In this document: piece by piece, positions 7,341 through 13,280 of the stretch
How positions within the stretch are numbered: the stretch's first letter is position 1
How the letters are laid out: every line of letters starts with the position of its first letter
Assembly: GCA_028696365.1 (NCBI GenBank)
Contig: JAQVHG010000012.1
Location: forward strand, 1 to 19,193
Length of the DNA stretch: 19,193 nt
Origin: Methanofollis sp.
GTDB lineage: Archaea > Halobacteriota > Methanomicrobia > Methanomicrobiales > Methanofollaceae
Direction: 5' to 3'
Notes under the pieces: generated by a model
What the model saw: only the letters and a program-made list of their open reading frames with translations
The model's database searches: none
What the model was told of the DNA's origin: nothing
Translations under genes and position numbers: made by a program

Positions 7341-8087
7341 CTAGAGGCCTTTCAGTACGCCATGCCTGTCGATCATGCCAACGAGAGTGCCGCCGTCCAT
7401 GACCGGGATCTGCGAGAGGTCATGTTCGACCATGCGCTCTGCCGCAGTTTTGATATCTTCCTCGAGGCTGATGGTGATAGGCGGTGTGACCATCACGCTC
7501 TCGACCGGTATTTTCCCCCCCCGTTCAAGGCTTTTTCTCACTCTGCCGTTATTTAGGATATCCCTCCTTGATATGATCCCGGAAAGAGTCTTGTTTTTCA
7601 TCACTGCAAAAGCGGTGATATTCCTGTCAAGCATCTGTGCATAGACCCCGCTGACACTGTCGGTGGCCTCACAGACTGGTGGTGAGCGGTGCATGAAGTC
7701 CTTGATCTCTCCATGGAGATTTTTGCGTGTGCAGAGGATAGGAAAGATCTCTGAGAGCAGCACACTGCCGAGTACGTTCCTGTTGTCATCCACGACTGTG
7801 GCTGTGTCGGTCTCGTTCTCGCGGATCGCCTCTGCAACTTCCATCAAGGAGATATCTGGCCCGACCGTGGTTCCTTCTTTGACAAATCCCTCGATGAGGA
7901 CATTGGATTTGGTATCCGTGATCTTCAGCACGTCGGTGATGTTGATATATCCGACATAACGCCCATTGGCGTTGGTAATTGGAATTTCACGGAAGATATC
8001 GTCGCGCAGCACCTGGCGTGCCCTGGTCATAGGGTCGCCTGTGGTGAGGACTGGGGTCTTCACCATCATATCTTCAGCCACCTTCAT
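7341..8087 (-). CDS. Four-CBS-motif protein (CBS cluster)
   Basis: About 248 residues with four CBS motifs: VAEDMMVKTPVLTTGDP (1-53), a divergent second one with LIEGFVKEGTTVGPDIS (60-115), IKDFMHRSPPVCEATDS (125-180, with GIISRRDIL) and VESVMVTPPITISLEED (190-248, with GMIDRHGVL). The reading frame is open to an ATG at 8111, but the ATG at 8087 overlaps the upstream stop as ATGA, has GGAGGAG eight bases upstream and begins at the first CBS motif, so it is chosen. The T-x-x-D signature is less conserved than in the neighbouring proteins, so ligand binding may differ. Confidence 0.84.
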   Translation of the reverse strand: MKVAEDMMVKTPVLTTGDPMTRARQVLRDDIFREIPITNANGRYVGYINITDVLKITDTKSNVLIEGFVKEGTTVGPDISLMEVAEAIRENETDTATVVDDNRNVLGSVLLSEIFPILCTRKNLHGEIKDFMHRSPPVCEATDSVSGVYAQMLDRNITAFAVMKNKTLSGIISRRDILNNGRVRKSLERGGKIPVESVMVTPPITISLEEDIKTAAERMVEHDLSQIPVMDGGTLVGMIDRHGVLKGL

Positions 8088-8647
8088 CTCAAGCGCTCCT
8101 CCTCCCGACATTCTTCACACAGCAGCATAGAGTCAACCTGTATAAGGTTATCGCTCATCTGTCCGCATCGGTCACAGACGCCCATGGCAAAACTCTCGTC
8201 GCGGTTGATGACAAGCAGGTCAGTCATCACCTCGTTGAGTTCGTTTGCGACAGAAAGGAGGTCTCTGACGGTTACGATGCCGGTCACTTTTCCGTCTTCG
8301 ACCACGGGCAGTCTTCGCACCCGGTGCTGGATCATCATTTGTGCAGCTTCCCCCACCGTTCTCTTGGTCTCGATTGTGATCAGAGGAGTGCTCATGATCT
8401 CTCTGACATATACAGAACTAGGTTTGAGATCCTTTGCGACAACCTTGCAGTTGATGTCCTGCTCGGTGACGATTCCGGTGGGAATGTTCCCTGAAAGAAC
8501 GATGCAACTCCCGACCTCATCACGGCACATGTGGGCTGCAGCTTTTGCGACCGTTGCCTCAGCTTCGATGGTGGTGGGGTTGACCCTCATAATTTCTTTC
8601 AGTGGAACTCTTGTTTCAAGGTACATTGTGTCTCGTCCGTTTGACAT
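8084..8647 (-). CDS. Two-CBS-motif protein with C-terminal zinc ribbon (CBS cluster, first gene)
   Basis: About 187 residues: two CBS motifs (LKEIMRVNPTTIEAEAT with GIVTEQDIN, about residues 16-72; VREIMSTPLITIETKRT with GIVTVRDLL, about 81-137) and then a C-terminal zinc-ribbon-like module with C158xxC161 and C177xxC180. CBS plus a small Cys4 ribbon is a known archaeal combination. The frame is open to a TTG at 8692, but the ATG at 8647 has GGGGTGA four bases upstream and is preferred; an ATG at 8626 is also possible. As the first gene of the run, its ribbon might contact nucleic acid or a partner protein; this is inference. Confidence 0.82.
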   Translation of the reverse strand: MSNGRDTMYLETRVPLKEIMRVNPTTIEAEATVAKAAAHMCRDEVGSCIVLSGNIPTGIVTEQDINCKVVAKDLKPSSVYVREIMSTPLITIETKRTVGEAAQMMIQHRVRRLPVVEDGKVTGIVTVRDLLSVANELNEVMTDLLVINRDESFAMGVCDRCGQMSDNLIQVDSMLLCEECREEERLR

Positions 8648-8855
8648 GAGTTCACCCCGAGGGTCGCTGTTCTCTGGATAATTTCCAGACAAAACACTAC
8701 TATGAGATTCCTCTATAAAAGAATACTGGAGGATATTTTATAAATCATGGCCGTATGCTCTGTAGTGATATCTTCGCCAATATAGGGGGCTATTTATACC
8801 GGTGGGAGCAATCTTCTAGTGGATAGTAAATAATTCTCGGATAGGGGTTGGAGTT
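8648..8855. promoter_or_regulatory. Divergent intergenic region with TATA-like elements
   Basis: This 208-bp spacer separates the minus-strand CBS operon from the plus-strand GTPase operon and is clearly A/T-rich. TATTTTATAAAT (8734-8745) could serve the CBS genes, which would give a leader of roughly 60 nt. TATTTATA (8791-8798), preceded by GGGGGC, would place a plus-strand start near 8820, about 35 nt before the GTPase ATG. Both elements are nearly symmetrical, so strand assignment is uncertain. GGTTGGAG precedes the ATG at 8856. Confidence 0.45.
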
Positions 8856-9497
8856 ATGAATTTTCTGTTTCTGGCAAAACTAAAGGCATCCAAGTTCTTC
8901 CGAACATTATTCGGAAAGAAGCATTCAAAGATTGGGATTTATGGTCCTCCCAATGCAGGTAAGACTACCCTTGCCAATAGAATCGTCAGGGACTGGACTG
9001 GTGATGCGGTCGGTCCGGTGAGTGAGGTGCCCCACGAGACGAGACGGGCCCGACGAAAGGAAGATATCACGATCACCGGTGCGAACGGGAGTTCTATTTC
9101 GATTGATATCGTAGATACTCCTGGCGTGACGACCAAGATCGACTATCATGAGTTCCTGGAATATGGTCTTGAGAAGGAAGAGGCCGTTGGGCGGGCTAGA
9201 GAGGCAACGGAGGGTGTTGCTGAGGCGATGCACTGGCTGCGCGGGGATCTTGATGGGGTCATCTATATGCTGGACTCCACCCAGGATCCATTCATGCAGG
9301 TGAATATCATGATGATCGGGATCATCGAGAGCAGGAAACTCCCGGTTGTGATCGTCGCCAACAAGATCGATCTCCCTGATGCGGCGCCGCAGCGGATCAG
9401 GTCTGCATTCCCCCAGCATCCGGTGGTGCAGATCTCAGGGATGGAGGGGAAGAATATCGAGTCGCTCTATGATGCGATGACAGAGATCTTTGGGTGA
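8856..9497 (+). CDS. arvA: Era-like small GTPase, OapA/ArvA type
   Basis: A 213-residue P-loop GTPase of the Era/Obg-like class. G1 is GPPNAGKT (residues 30-37), the G2 threonine is probably T62 in HETRRAR, G3 is DTPG (87-90), G4 is NKID (169-172), and G5 is the SGM version of SAx near residue 194. The N terminus (LFLAKLKASKFFRTLFGKK) is hydrophobic and basic and could form an amphipathic membrane-binding helix. Together with the next two genes it matches the archaeal Era-like GTPase/DUF2073/zinc-ribbon operon. In Haloferax this set (OapABC, also ArvABC) is, from memory, needed for extracellular vesicle formation; the role in a methanogen is inferred. Confidence 0.82.
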   Translation: MNFLFLAKLKASKFFRTLFGKKHSKIGIYGPPNAGKTTLANRIVRDWTGDAVGPVSEVPHETRRARRKEDITITGANGSSISIDIVDTPGVTTKIDYHEFLEYGLEKEEAVGRAREATEGVAEAMHWLRGDLDGVIYMLDSTQDPFMQVNIMMIGIIESRKLPVVIVANKIDLPDAAPQRIRSAFPQHPVVQISGMEGKNIESLYDAMTEIFG

Positions 9498-9502
9498 TCA
9501 AG

Positions 9503-9877
9503 ATGATCCAGGGAGTTCAGATTGATTTTGTCTCTGCGGATAGAATGGCAAGGCTTGGCATGATGGAGAAGATCAGGCTGATCCTCGACGATGTCAGGGC
9601 TGGCAGGATTGTGGTGCTCGAGCGGGGGCTTGCCCCTGAAGAGCAGAGCAAGCTCATCGAGGTGACGATGATGGAGATCAGTCCTGGCGGGTTTTCGGGG
9701 ATTGAGATCGAGACCTATCCGACGAGAGAGGGGAACGAAGGGTTGGGAGGATTCTTCTCTCGATTTGTCGGGAAAAAACCAGATGAATCCAGACTCACCG
9801 TGATCGGGCCTGCGAATCAGCTCAAAACCTTGAAGAAGGACGAGGGCCTGATCAGTGCATGGGTCTCCTCACGGTGA
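9503..9877 (+). CDS. arvB: DUF2073 protein, OapB/ArvB family
   Basis: About 124 residues, recognised as DUF2073 by position and by its form: VQIDFVSADRMARLGMMEKIRLILDDV, then GRIVVLERGLAPEEQSKLIE and an SPGGFSGIEIETYP segment. No catalytic motif or membrane segment is seen. A GTG at 9494 overlaps the GTPase stop (GTGA), but the ATG at 9503 is five bases after GGGTGA and is preferred. The tight packing with the GTPase and the zinc-ribbon gene indicates one operon and a probable common complex or regulatory role. Biochemical function is unknown. Confidence 0.8.
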   Translation: MIQGVQIDFVSADRMARLGMMEKIRLILDDVRAGRIVVLERGLAPEEQSKLIEVTMMEISPGGFSGIEIETYPTREGNEGLGGFFSRFVGKKPDESRLTVIGPANQLKTLKKDEGLISAWVSSR

Positions 9878-9883
9878 GGTGGA

Positions 9884-10276
9884 ATGCCCCATAAGTGTAC
9901 CAGGTGCGGACGAGAGTTTGAGGATGGGTCGACTGATATCCTGAAAGGCTGCCCGAGCTGTGGCGGGAAGAAGTTTCTCTATGTAAGAGAGGAACAGCGG
10001 CATGATGATGTGCTTGAGGAGAAATCGGTCGGCGAGATCGCTGAGGAAACCGGCGAAGAAGCACTTGAGGTCACTGGTGATGTGGGAGAGTCGGCGAGCG
10101 GGTATGAACGTGTGGAGTCGATCCGTATCGTTGGGCCCGGGACATATGAACTAAATATTGAGAAACTCGCACAGACTGAGGATATGGTGGTCGGTCTGGG
10201 GGATGAGGGGAAATATATGGTCGACATTCTCTCGATGGGCCGTAAGCCCCGTAAAAGGCGTTTTTGGCGGCACTGA
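9884..10276 (+). CDS. arvC: Zinc-ribbon protein, OapC/ArvC family (DUF2072)
   Basis: A 130-residue protein with an N-terminal zinc ribbon: KCTRCGREFEDGS (CxxC) and GCPSCGGKKFLYV (CxxC), residues 4-33. An acidic, low-complexity middle (about 35-75, rich in E and G) follows. The C-terminal domain has YERVESIRIVGPGTYELNIEKLAQ and GDEGKYMVDILSM. The basic end RKPRKRRFWRH could bind nucleic acid or acidic lipid. It starts 6 bases after the DUF2073 stop, with GAGGTGG upstream. It is the third member of the conserved three-gene set. Confidence 0.82.
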   Translation: MPHKCTRCGREFEDGSTDILKGCPSCGGKKFLYVREEQRHDDVLEEKSVGEIAEETGEEALEVTGDVGESASGYERVESIRIVGPGTYELNIEKLAQTEDMVVGLGDEGKYMVDILSMGRKPRKRRFWRH

Positions 10277-10296
10277 TTCCCCTCAAGGGTGCCTAA

Positions 10297-10390
10297 ATAT
10301 ATTTATAATATCGGCGATATAGGGTCGGATATCATATCTGAACGGCCGGGATGACGATATGTTCCGTGTCGTTCAGGCCCGGTTTTTTCT
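10297..10390 (+). promoter_or_regulatory. TATA element and structured leader upstream of the KamA-like gene
   Basis: AAATATATTTATAATATC (about 10295-10312) is a strong archaeal TATA candidate and predicts a start near 10330. The following leader of about 120 nt contains CTGAACG (10338-10344) complementary to CGTTCAG (10370-10376), and CCGGG (10346-10350) complementary to CCCGG (10378-10382), which is followed by TTTTTT. The two helices interleave, so they exclude each other or form a pseudoknot. The CCCGG-T6 part could act as a terminator or attenuator. Seen by eye, not folded. Confidence 0.4.
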
Positions 10391-10450
10391 ACGAGATGTA
10401 ACTTTCCTGGGGGGTCTGAGAAATATCCGGGTTGATGGAGGTGAACGGAG

Positions 10451-11587
10451 ATGAAACCCCGATATCTGACACGAGTGGACCAAATCAGTGCCCTGAATGT
10501 TGATGAAAAGGTTGCCCTTCGCAGGGTAGAGGAACGGTTTGCCTTCCGTTCCAATGAATACTATCTCTCTCTTGTGGATTGGGACGATCCGACTGATCCG
10601 ATCCGAAAGATCGTTATCCCTGACCAGATGGAACTGGAGGACGAGGGGGTTCTTGATCCTTCGCAGGAGAAGGATTATACGGTGGTGAAGGGGCTCCAGC
10701 ATAAGTATAGAGAGACGGCCTTGCTCCTGGTCTCTGATGTTTGTGGGTCATATTGTCGATTTTGTTTCAGGAAGCGGTTGTTCATGGATCACGGGGCTGA
10801 GGTGACGAGAGATGTGACAGAGGAACTTGCCTATATCAGGGAGCACCCTGAGGTCACGAACGTCCTTATCACTGGGGGAGACCCATTGCTCATGTCTACG
10901 TCGAGGCTTGAACCGATCGTGCGGGCGGTGCGAGAGATCGGGCATGTCAGGATCATCAGGATCGGGTCCAAGATGCCGGCTTTCAATCCATATAGGATCA
11001 CAGAGGACCCGGCATTGCGTGAGATGATCCGGAGGTATTCGATGCCTGAGAAGCGGATCTATATCATGGTCCAGTTCAATCATCCGCGTGAACTGGCACC
11101 ACAGGCGGTGGAGGCGGTCTCTCTTCTCATCGATGCGGGGGCGATCGTGGTCAATCAGACGCCTCTGGTGCGCGGGATCAATGACGATCCTGCGGTGCTT
11201 GCAGACCTTTTCAAGAAACTTTCTTTCATCGGTGTCCCGCCGTATTATGTCTTCCAGTGTCGTCCGACAAAGGGGAACGGGATGTTCCAGGTGCCGGTTG
11301 AGGAGACGTATAAGATCTTTGAAGAGGCGAAGGCACAGGTCTCAGGGCTTGCAAAGCGGGCGCGGCTTGTGATGTCGCACGTGAGTGGGAAGATCGAGGT
11401 TGCGGGGGTGACTGATGAGCATGTGTATTTCAAGTATCATCAGGCGGCCGACCCGGCAAATATCGGGAAGTTCATGGCTTTCAGGCGCAACCCAGCGGCG
11501 CTCTGGTTTGATGACTACACTGACCCGGTGAGTGACCCGGCCGATCTGCTTGGGATGACCTGTCCATCTGATCGTTTGGCTTTGTAG
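10451..11587 (+). CDS. KamA-family radical SAM enzyme (lysine 2,3-aminomutase-like)
   Basis: A 378-residue radical SAM protein of the KamA/lysine 2,3-aminomutase family. The cluster motif is CGSYCRFC (C98, C102, C105), followed by FRKR and the GGDPL motif (142-146); RIGSKMPAFNPYRIT and VNQTPLVRGIND are also family-like. Classical aminomutases carry a PLP lysine in a glycine-rich motif, which I do not see; K314 in HVSGKIE is a possible substitute. No beta-lysine acetyltransferase (ablB) lies next to it, so a role in N-acetyl-beta-lysine osmolyte synthesis is not supported here. GGAGGTGA precedes the ATG at 10451. The last codons and the stop lie at or inside repeat element B, so the C terminus is altered. 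Confidence 0.78.
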   Translation: MKPRYLTRVDQISALNVDEKVALRRVEERFAFRSNEYYLSLVDWDDPTDPIRKIVIPDQMELEDEGVLDPSQEKDYTVVKGLQHKYRETALLLVSDVCGSYCRFCFRKRLFMDHGAEVTRDVTEELAYIREHPEVTNVLITGGDPLLMSTSRLEPIVRAVREIGHVRIIRIGSKMPAFNPYRITEDPALREMIRRYSMPEKRIYIMVQFNHPRELAPQAVEAVSLLIDAGAIVVNQTPLVRGINDDPAVLADLFKKLSFIGVPPYYVFQCRPTKGNGMFQVPVEETYKIFEEAKAQVSGLAKRARLVMSHVSGKIEVAGVTDEHVYFKYHQAADPANIGKFMAFRRNPAALWFDDYTDPVSDPADLLGMTCPSDRLAL

Positions 11588-11815
11588 GAATCCTCCTGGC
11601 TCTTCTCAGTGGCGGGGAGGTTGCACCCCCCGGACCCCCACTGCATGATTGATCGAGGACGGCAACACTCTCTTCATGGCTATCTATTCTGCCTTCCCGA
11701 CCCTATCGTGATCCCGGGGGTTCGGGGGCAGCGCCCCCGGACAAAGAGGTGGGAAGGCAGGTGATACACATCCCCTCCACACAAAAGGTGAGGATTTCTA
11801 CAAAGCCGATCGTTT
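11570..11815. repeat. Target site duplication GATCGTTT flanking element B
   Basis: A perfect direct octamer: the first copy (11570-11577) lies in the kamA-like coding sequence (codons for Asp-Arg and part of the next), the second (11808-11815) directly follows the right terminal repeat and leads into a T9 tract. Joining the two halves rebuilds the probable pre-insertion site. Confidence 0.85.
11578..11807 (+). mobile_element. 230-bp MITE-like element B with terminal inverted repeats and 8-bp target duplication
   Basis: The left end GGCTTTGTAGGAATCC (11578-11593) and right end GGATTTCTACAAAGCC (11792-11807) are inverted repeats matching 15 of 16 bases. Directly outside both ends is the same octamer GATCGTTT (11570-11577 and 11808-11815), as left by transposition. 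The interior carries the G-rich module (11611-11640), the hairpin CGGGGGC-AGC-GCCCCCG (11723-11739) and AAAGAGGTGGGAAGGCAGGTGA, shared with copies A and C. No transposase is encoded. The left repeat provides the stop of the preceding gene (TAG at 11585-11587). Exact borders rest on the duplication and the repeats agreeing. Confidence 0.85.
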
Positions 11816-11816
11816 C

Positions 11817-11825
11817 TTTTTTTTT
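11817..11825 (+). terminator. Oligo-T tract, probable original terminator of the KamA-like gene
   Basis: GTTTC followed by nine T (11817-11825). In the rebuilt pre-insertion site this tract lies directly after the GATCGTTT octamer in the coding frame, so it was probably the gene's 3' terminator before element B inserted in front of it. Confidence 0.45.
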
Positions 11826-11827
11826 GG

Positions 11828-11951
11828 GGTTCTGTAGGAACCCTTACATATTATGGGTGCACGCGTGATTCTTCTGTCTTCCTCCATCTTCTCGCCGGGG
11901 GCGGCAAGCCCTCCCTCCAGAGAGAGAGATTCAGAGGGTTTCTACAGAGCC
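11828..11951 (+). mobile_element. Short element D (about 124 bp) with the same terminal repeats
   Basis: GGTTCTGTAGGAACCC (11828-11843) and GGGTTTCTACAGAGCC (11936-11951) are inverted repeats with 14 of 16 matches and belong to the same terminal-repeat family as element B. The interior is short and keeps the G-rich module in reverse orientation (CCGGGGGCGGCAAGCCC near 11895-11911). No clear target duplication is seen. It looks like an internally deleted copy. The remaining 11952-12100 is A/T-rich leader sequence with TATA-like stretches (TTTATTTAC at 11985-11993). Confidence 0.6.
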
Positions 11952-12100
11952 GTTTTGAACAATCTTCATGCGGCATGCGGGGCCTTTATTTACTTTATTC
12001 TAAATTCAGAAGGGCCACCATATCTTTATTTGTCCTGGTGATGAGAGATCGCCTATCTCTTCGGTCCTGGGGATAGCTAGGCCGGTGGAGAGGTGTGGAT

Positions 12101-12949
12101 ATGCGTACAAAATCTTTTCTTCTTGCCCTGACCCTGTGTCTCCTCTGTTTAGTTTCCTCAGCGTCGGCAGTCCTCCCTGAGGTCACAGAGCGAGGAATTA
12201 TCACGGCACTTGATGCCGAGAACGGTACGATGACCATCCTCCCTGATGCCAGGTATGCCTGCAACTACTCGGCGACGCCGTCGTGCAGGTGGGAGGCGAT
12301 GAATGAGAGTGTCGAGATCGGGGGCACTGTCCCTGACTCTGAGGTTTTCTCGGTCTTTGAGGTCGGCGACACTGTTGCTCTCACGGCGATGGGGGTCCAT
12401 GGTGTTTCAGGTGGGGTGGGGGGTGGTCGGTGGATCACCGTTGGGAAGTTGGTGGCCTCTGAGGGTACCTGGTATGCAACTGAGATCGTCGGCGACCCAG
12501 GCGCCCTGCCCATATCACTGGTCGGCGACTACGCAGTCACCTACGAGGCGGTCCAAGACTGCGCCAACTGGACTGGTTCGGTCTGTCCGGCTACCGCGAT
12601 GAACGTCACCATTCTGAGTGAAGGGGTAACGGTTTTTGAAGACCTTGTCGAGCCTGGTGAAGAACTGATGTACAACGGAAGAAACGACAACTCAAGCATC
12701 TCGGTCACATTTCTCCGGGGAGAAGCCTCGTCATTTTGCTGTACTGACCTGCCAGTTGTGCCGCCCGGCCCGCAACCGGTATCAGCCTTTCTGGTCCACG
12801 TGGACCCACCGATCGGGTTTGAGGCCGAAAATATCTCAACCCCAACGACGGTCCCGATCACCACAGCCGTCCCGTCCTCGTCAAACGCCCTGTTGGTGTC
12901 GCTGGCCGCAGGTCTCCTGGGCTGTGCCACTGTGTTCAGGCGGCGTTGA
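12101..12949 (+). CDS. Secreted protein with C-terminal membrane anchor, function unknown
   Basis: About 282 residues. The N terminus MRTKSFLLALTLCLLCLVSSASA is a classical secretion signal. The C terminus has a Thr/Pro/Ser-rich spacer (STPTTVPITTAVPSSS), a hydrophobic segment (ALLVSLAAGLLGCATVF) and terminal RRR, the architecture of archaeal surface proteins anchored or processed at the C terminus, although no canonical PGF motif is seen. There are several N-glycosylation sequons (NGT, NYS, NES, NWT, NVT, NSS) and six cysteines outside the signal peptide. No enzyme domain is recognised. The ATG at 12101 follows AGGTG by five bases; an in-frame GTG at 12095 is the alternative. It lies between repeat elements on both sides. 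Confidence 0.75.
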   Translation: MRTKSFLLALTLCLLCLVSSASAVLPEVTERGIITALDAENGTMTILPDARYACNYSATPSCRWEAMNESVEIGGTVPDSEVFSVFEVGDTVALTAMGVHGVSGGVGGGRWITVGKLVASEGTWYATEIVGDPGALPISLVGDYAVTYEAVQDCANWTGSVCPATAMNVTILSEGVTVFEDLVEPGEELMYNGRNDNSSISVTFLRGEASSFCCTDLPVVPPGPQPVSAFLVHVDPPIGFEAENISTPTTVPITTAVPSSSNALLVSLAAGLLGCATVFRRR

Positions 12950-12950
12950 A

Positions 12951-12960
12951 TTCTTTTTTT
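12951..12960 (+). terminator. Oligo-T terminator after the secreted-protein gene
   Basis: TTC followed by seven T (12954-12960) starts right after the stop codon and directly abuts a GGCTTTGTAGAAACC terminal repeat. Confidence 0.5.
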
Positions 12961-12961
12961 G

Positions 12962-13050
12962 GGCTTTGTAGAAACCTTCACTCATTCGCTTTCCTCCATC
13001 GATCGTGCTGGGGGGGGAGTGCCGCTCCGACTTGGAGATCAGAGACCTTC
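12962..13050. repeat. Element fragment E (reverse-oriented end)
   Basis: GGCTTTGTAGAAACC (12962-12976), followed by TTCACTCATTCG, is the reverse complement of the right end of copies A and C (GTGAGGGTTTCTACAAAG). The rest to 13050 holds a G-rich run (GGGGGGGGAGTGCCGC) but no recognisable second end, so this is a remnant disrupted by copy C. No gene is visible. Confidence 0.55.
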
Positions 13051-13280
13051 GGCTCTGTAGAAATCCTCCGGATGGATCTCTCTGTCGGGGTGCTTGCCAC
13101 CCCCCAAACCCCCCGCGACACGATTGGTCGAGGACGGCACCCCTCTTGTCATGGTCGTCGATTATGCCTTTCTGGCTTCATCGTGCTCCCGGGGGTCCGG
13201 GGGCAGAGCCCCCGGCCAAAGGGGTAGGAAGGCGGATGACACACATTCTCCCTACGATAAGTGAGGGTTTCTACAAAGAG
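13051..13280 (+). mobile_element. 230-bp MITE-like element C
   Basis: The left end GGCTCTGTAGAAATCC (13051-13066) and right end GGGTTTCTACAAAGAG (13265-13280) are imperfect inverted repeats of the element B type, and the total length is also 230 bp. Shared interior: G-rich module (about 13085-13118), ACACGATTGGTCGAGGACGGCA, hairpin CCGGGGGC-AGA-GCCCCCGG (13197-13215) and AAAGGGGTAGGAAGGCGGATGA. No exact target duplication is visible, consistent with an older insertion. Short open frames inside it are not credible genes. Confidence 0.75.

Noticed and set aside
4753..8647. IMP dehydrogenase or another CBS-containing enzyme in the CBS cluster
   Set aside because: All five proteins consist of CBS motifs, short linkers and one zinc ribbon; no TIM-barrel, transporter or kinase sequence is present.
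11853..12041. Plus-strand frame of 62 codons between element D and the secreted-protein gene
   Set aside because: It spans the right terminal repeat of element D and an A/T-rich promoter-like stretch, with low-complexity translation and no ribosome-binding site.
13051..13280. Target site duplication around element C
   Set aside because: Flanks AGACCTTC and GTCATCCA do not match, and shifting the border by two bases gives only a 5 of 8 match, so no duplication is claimed.
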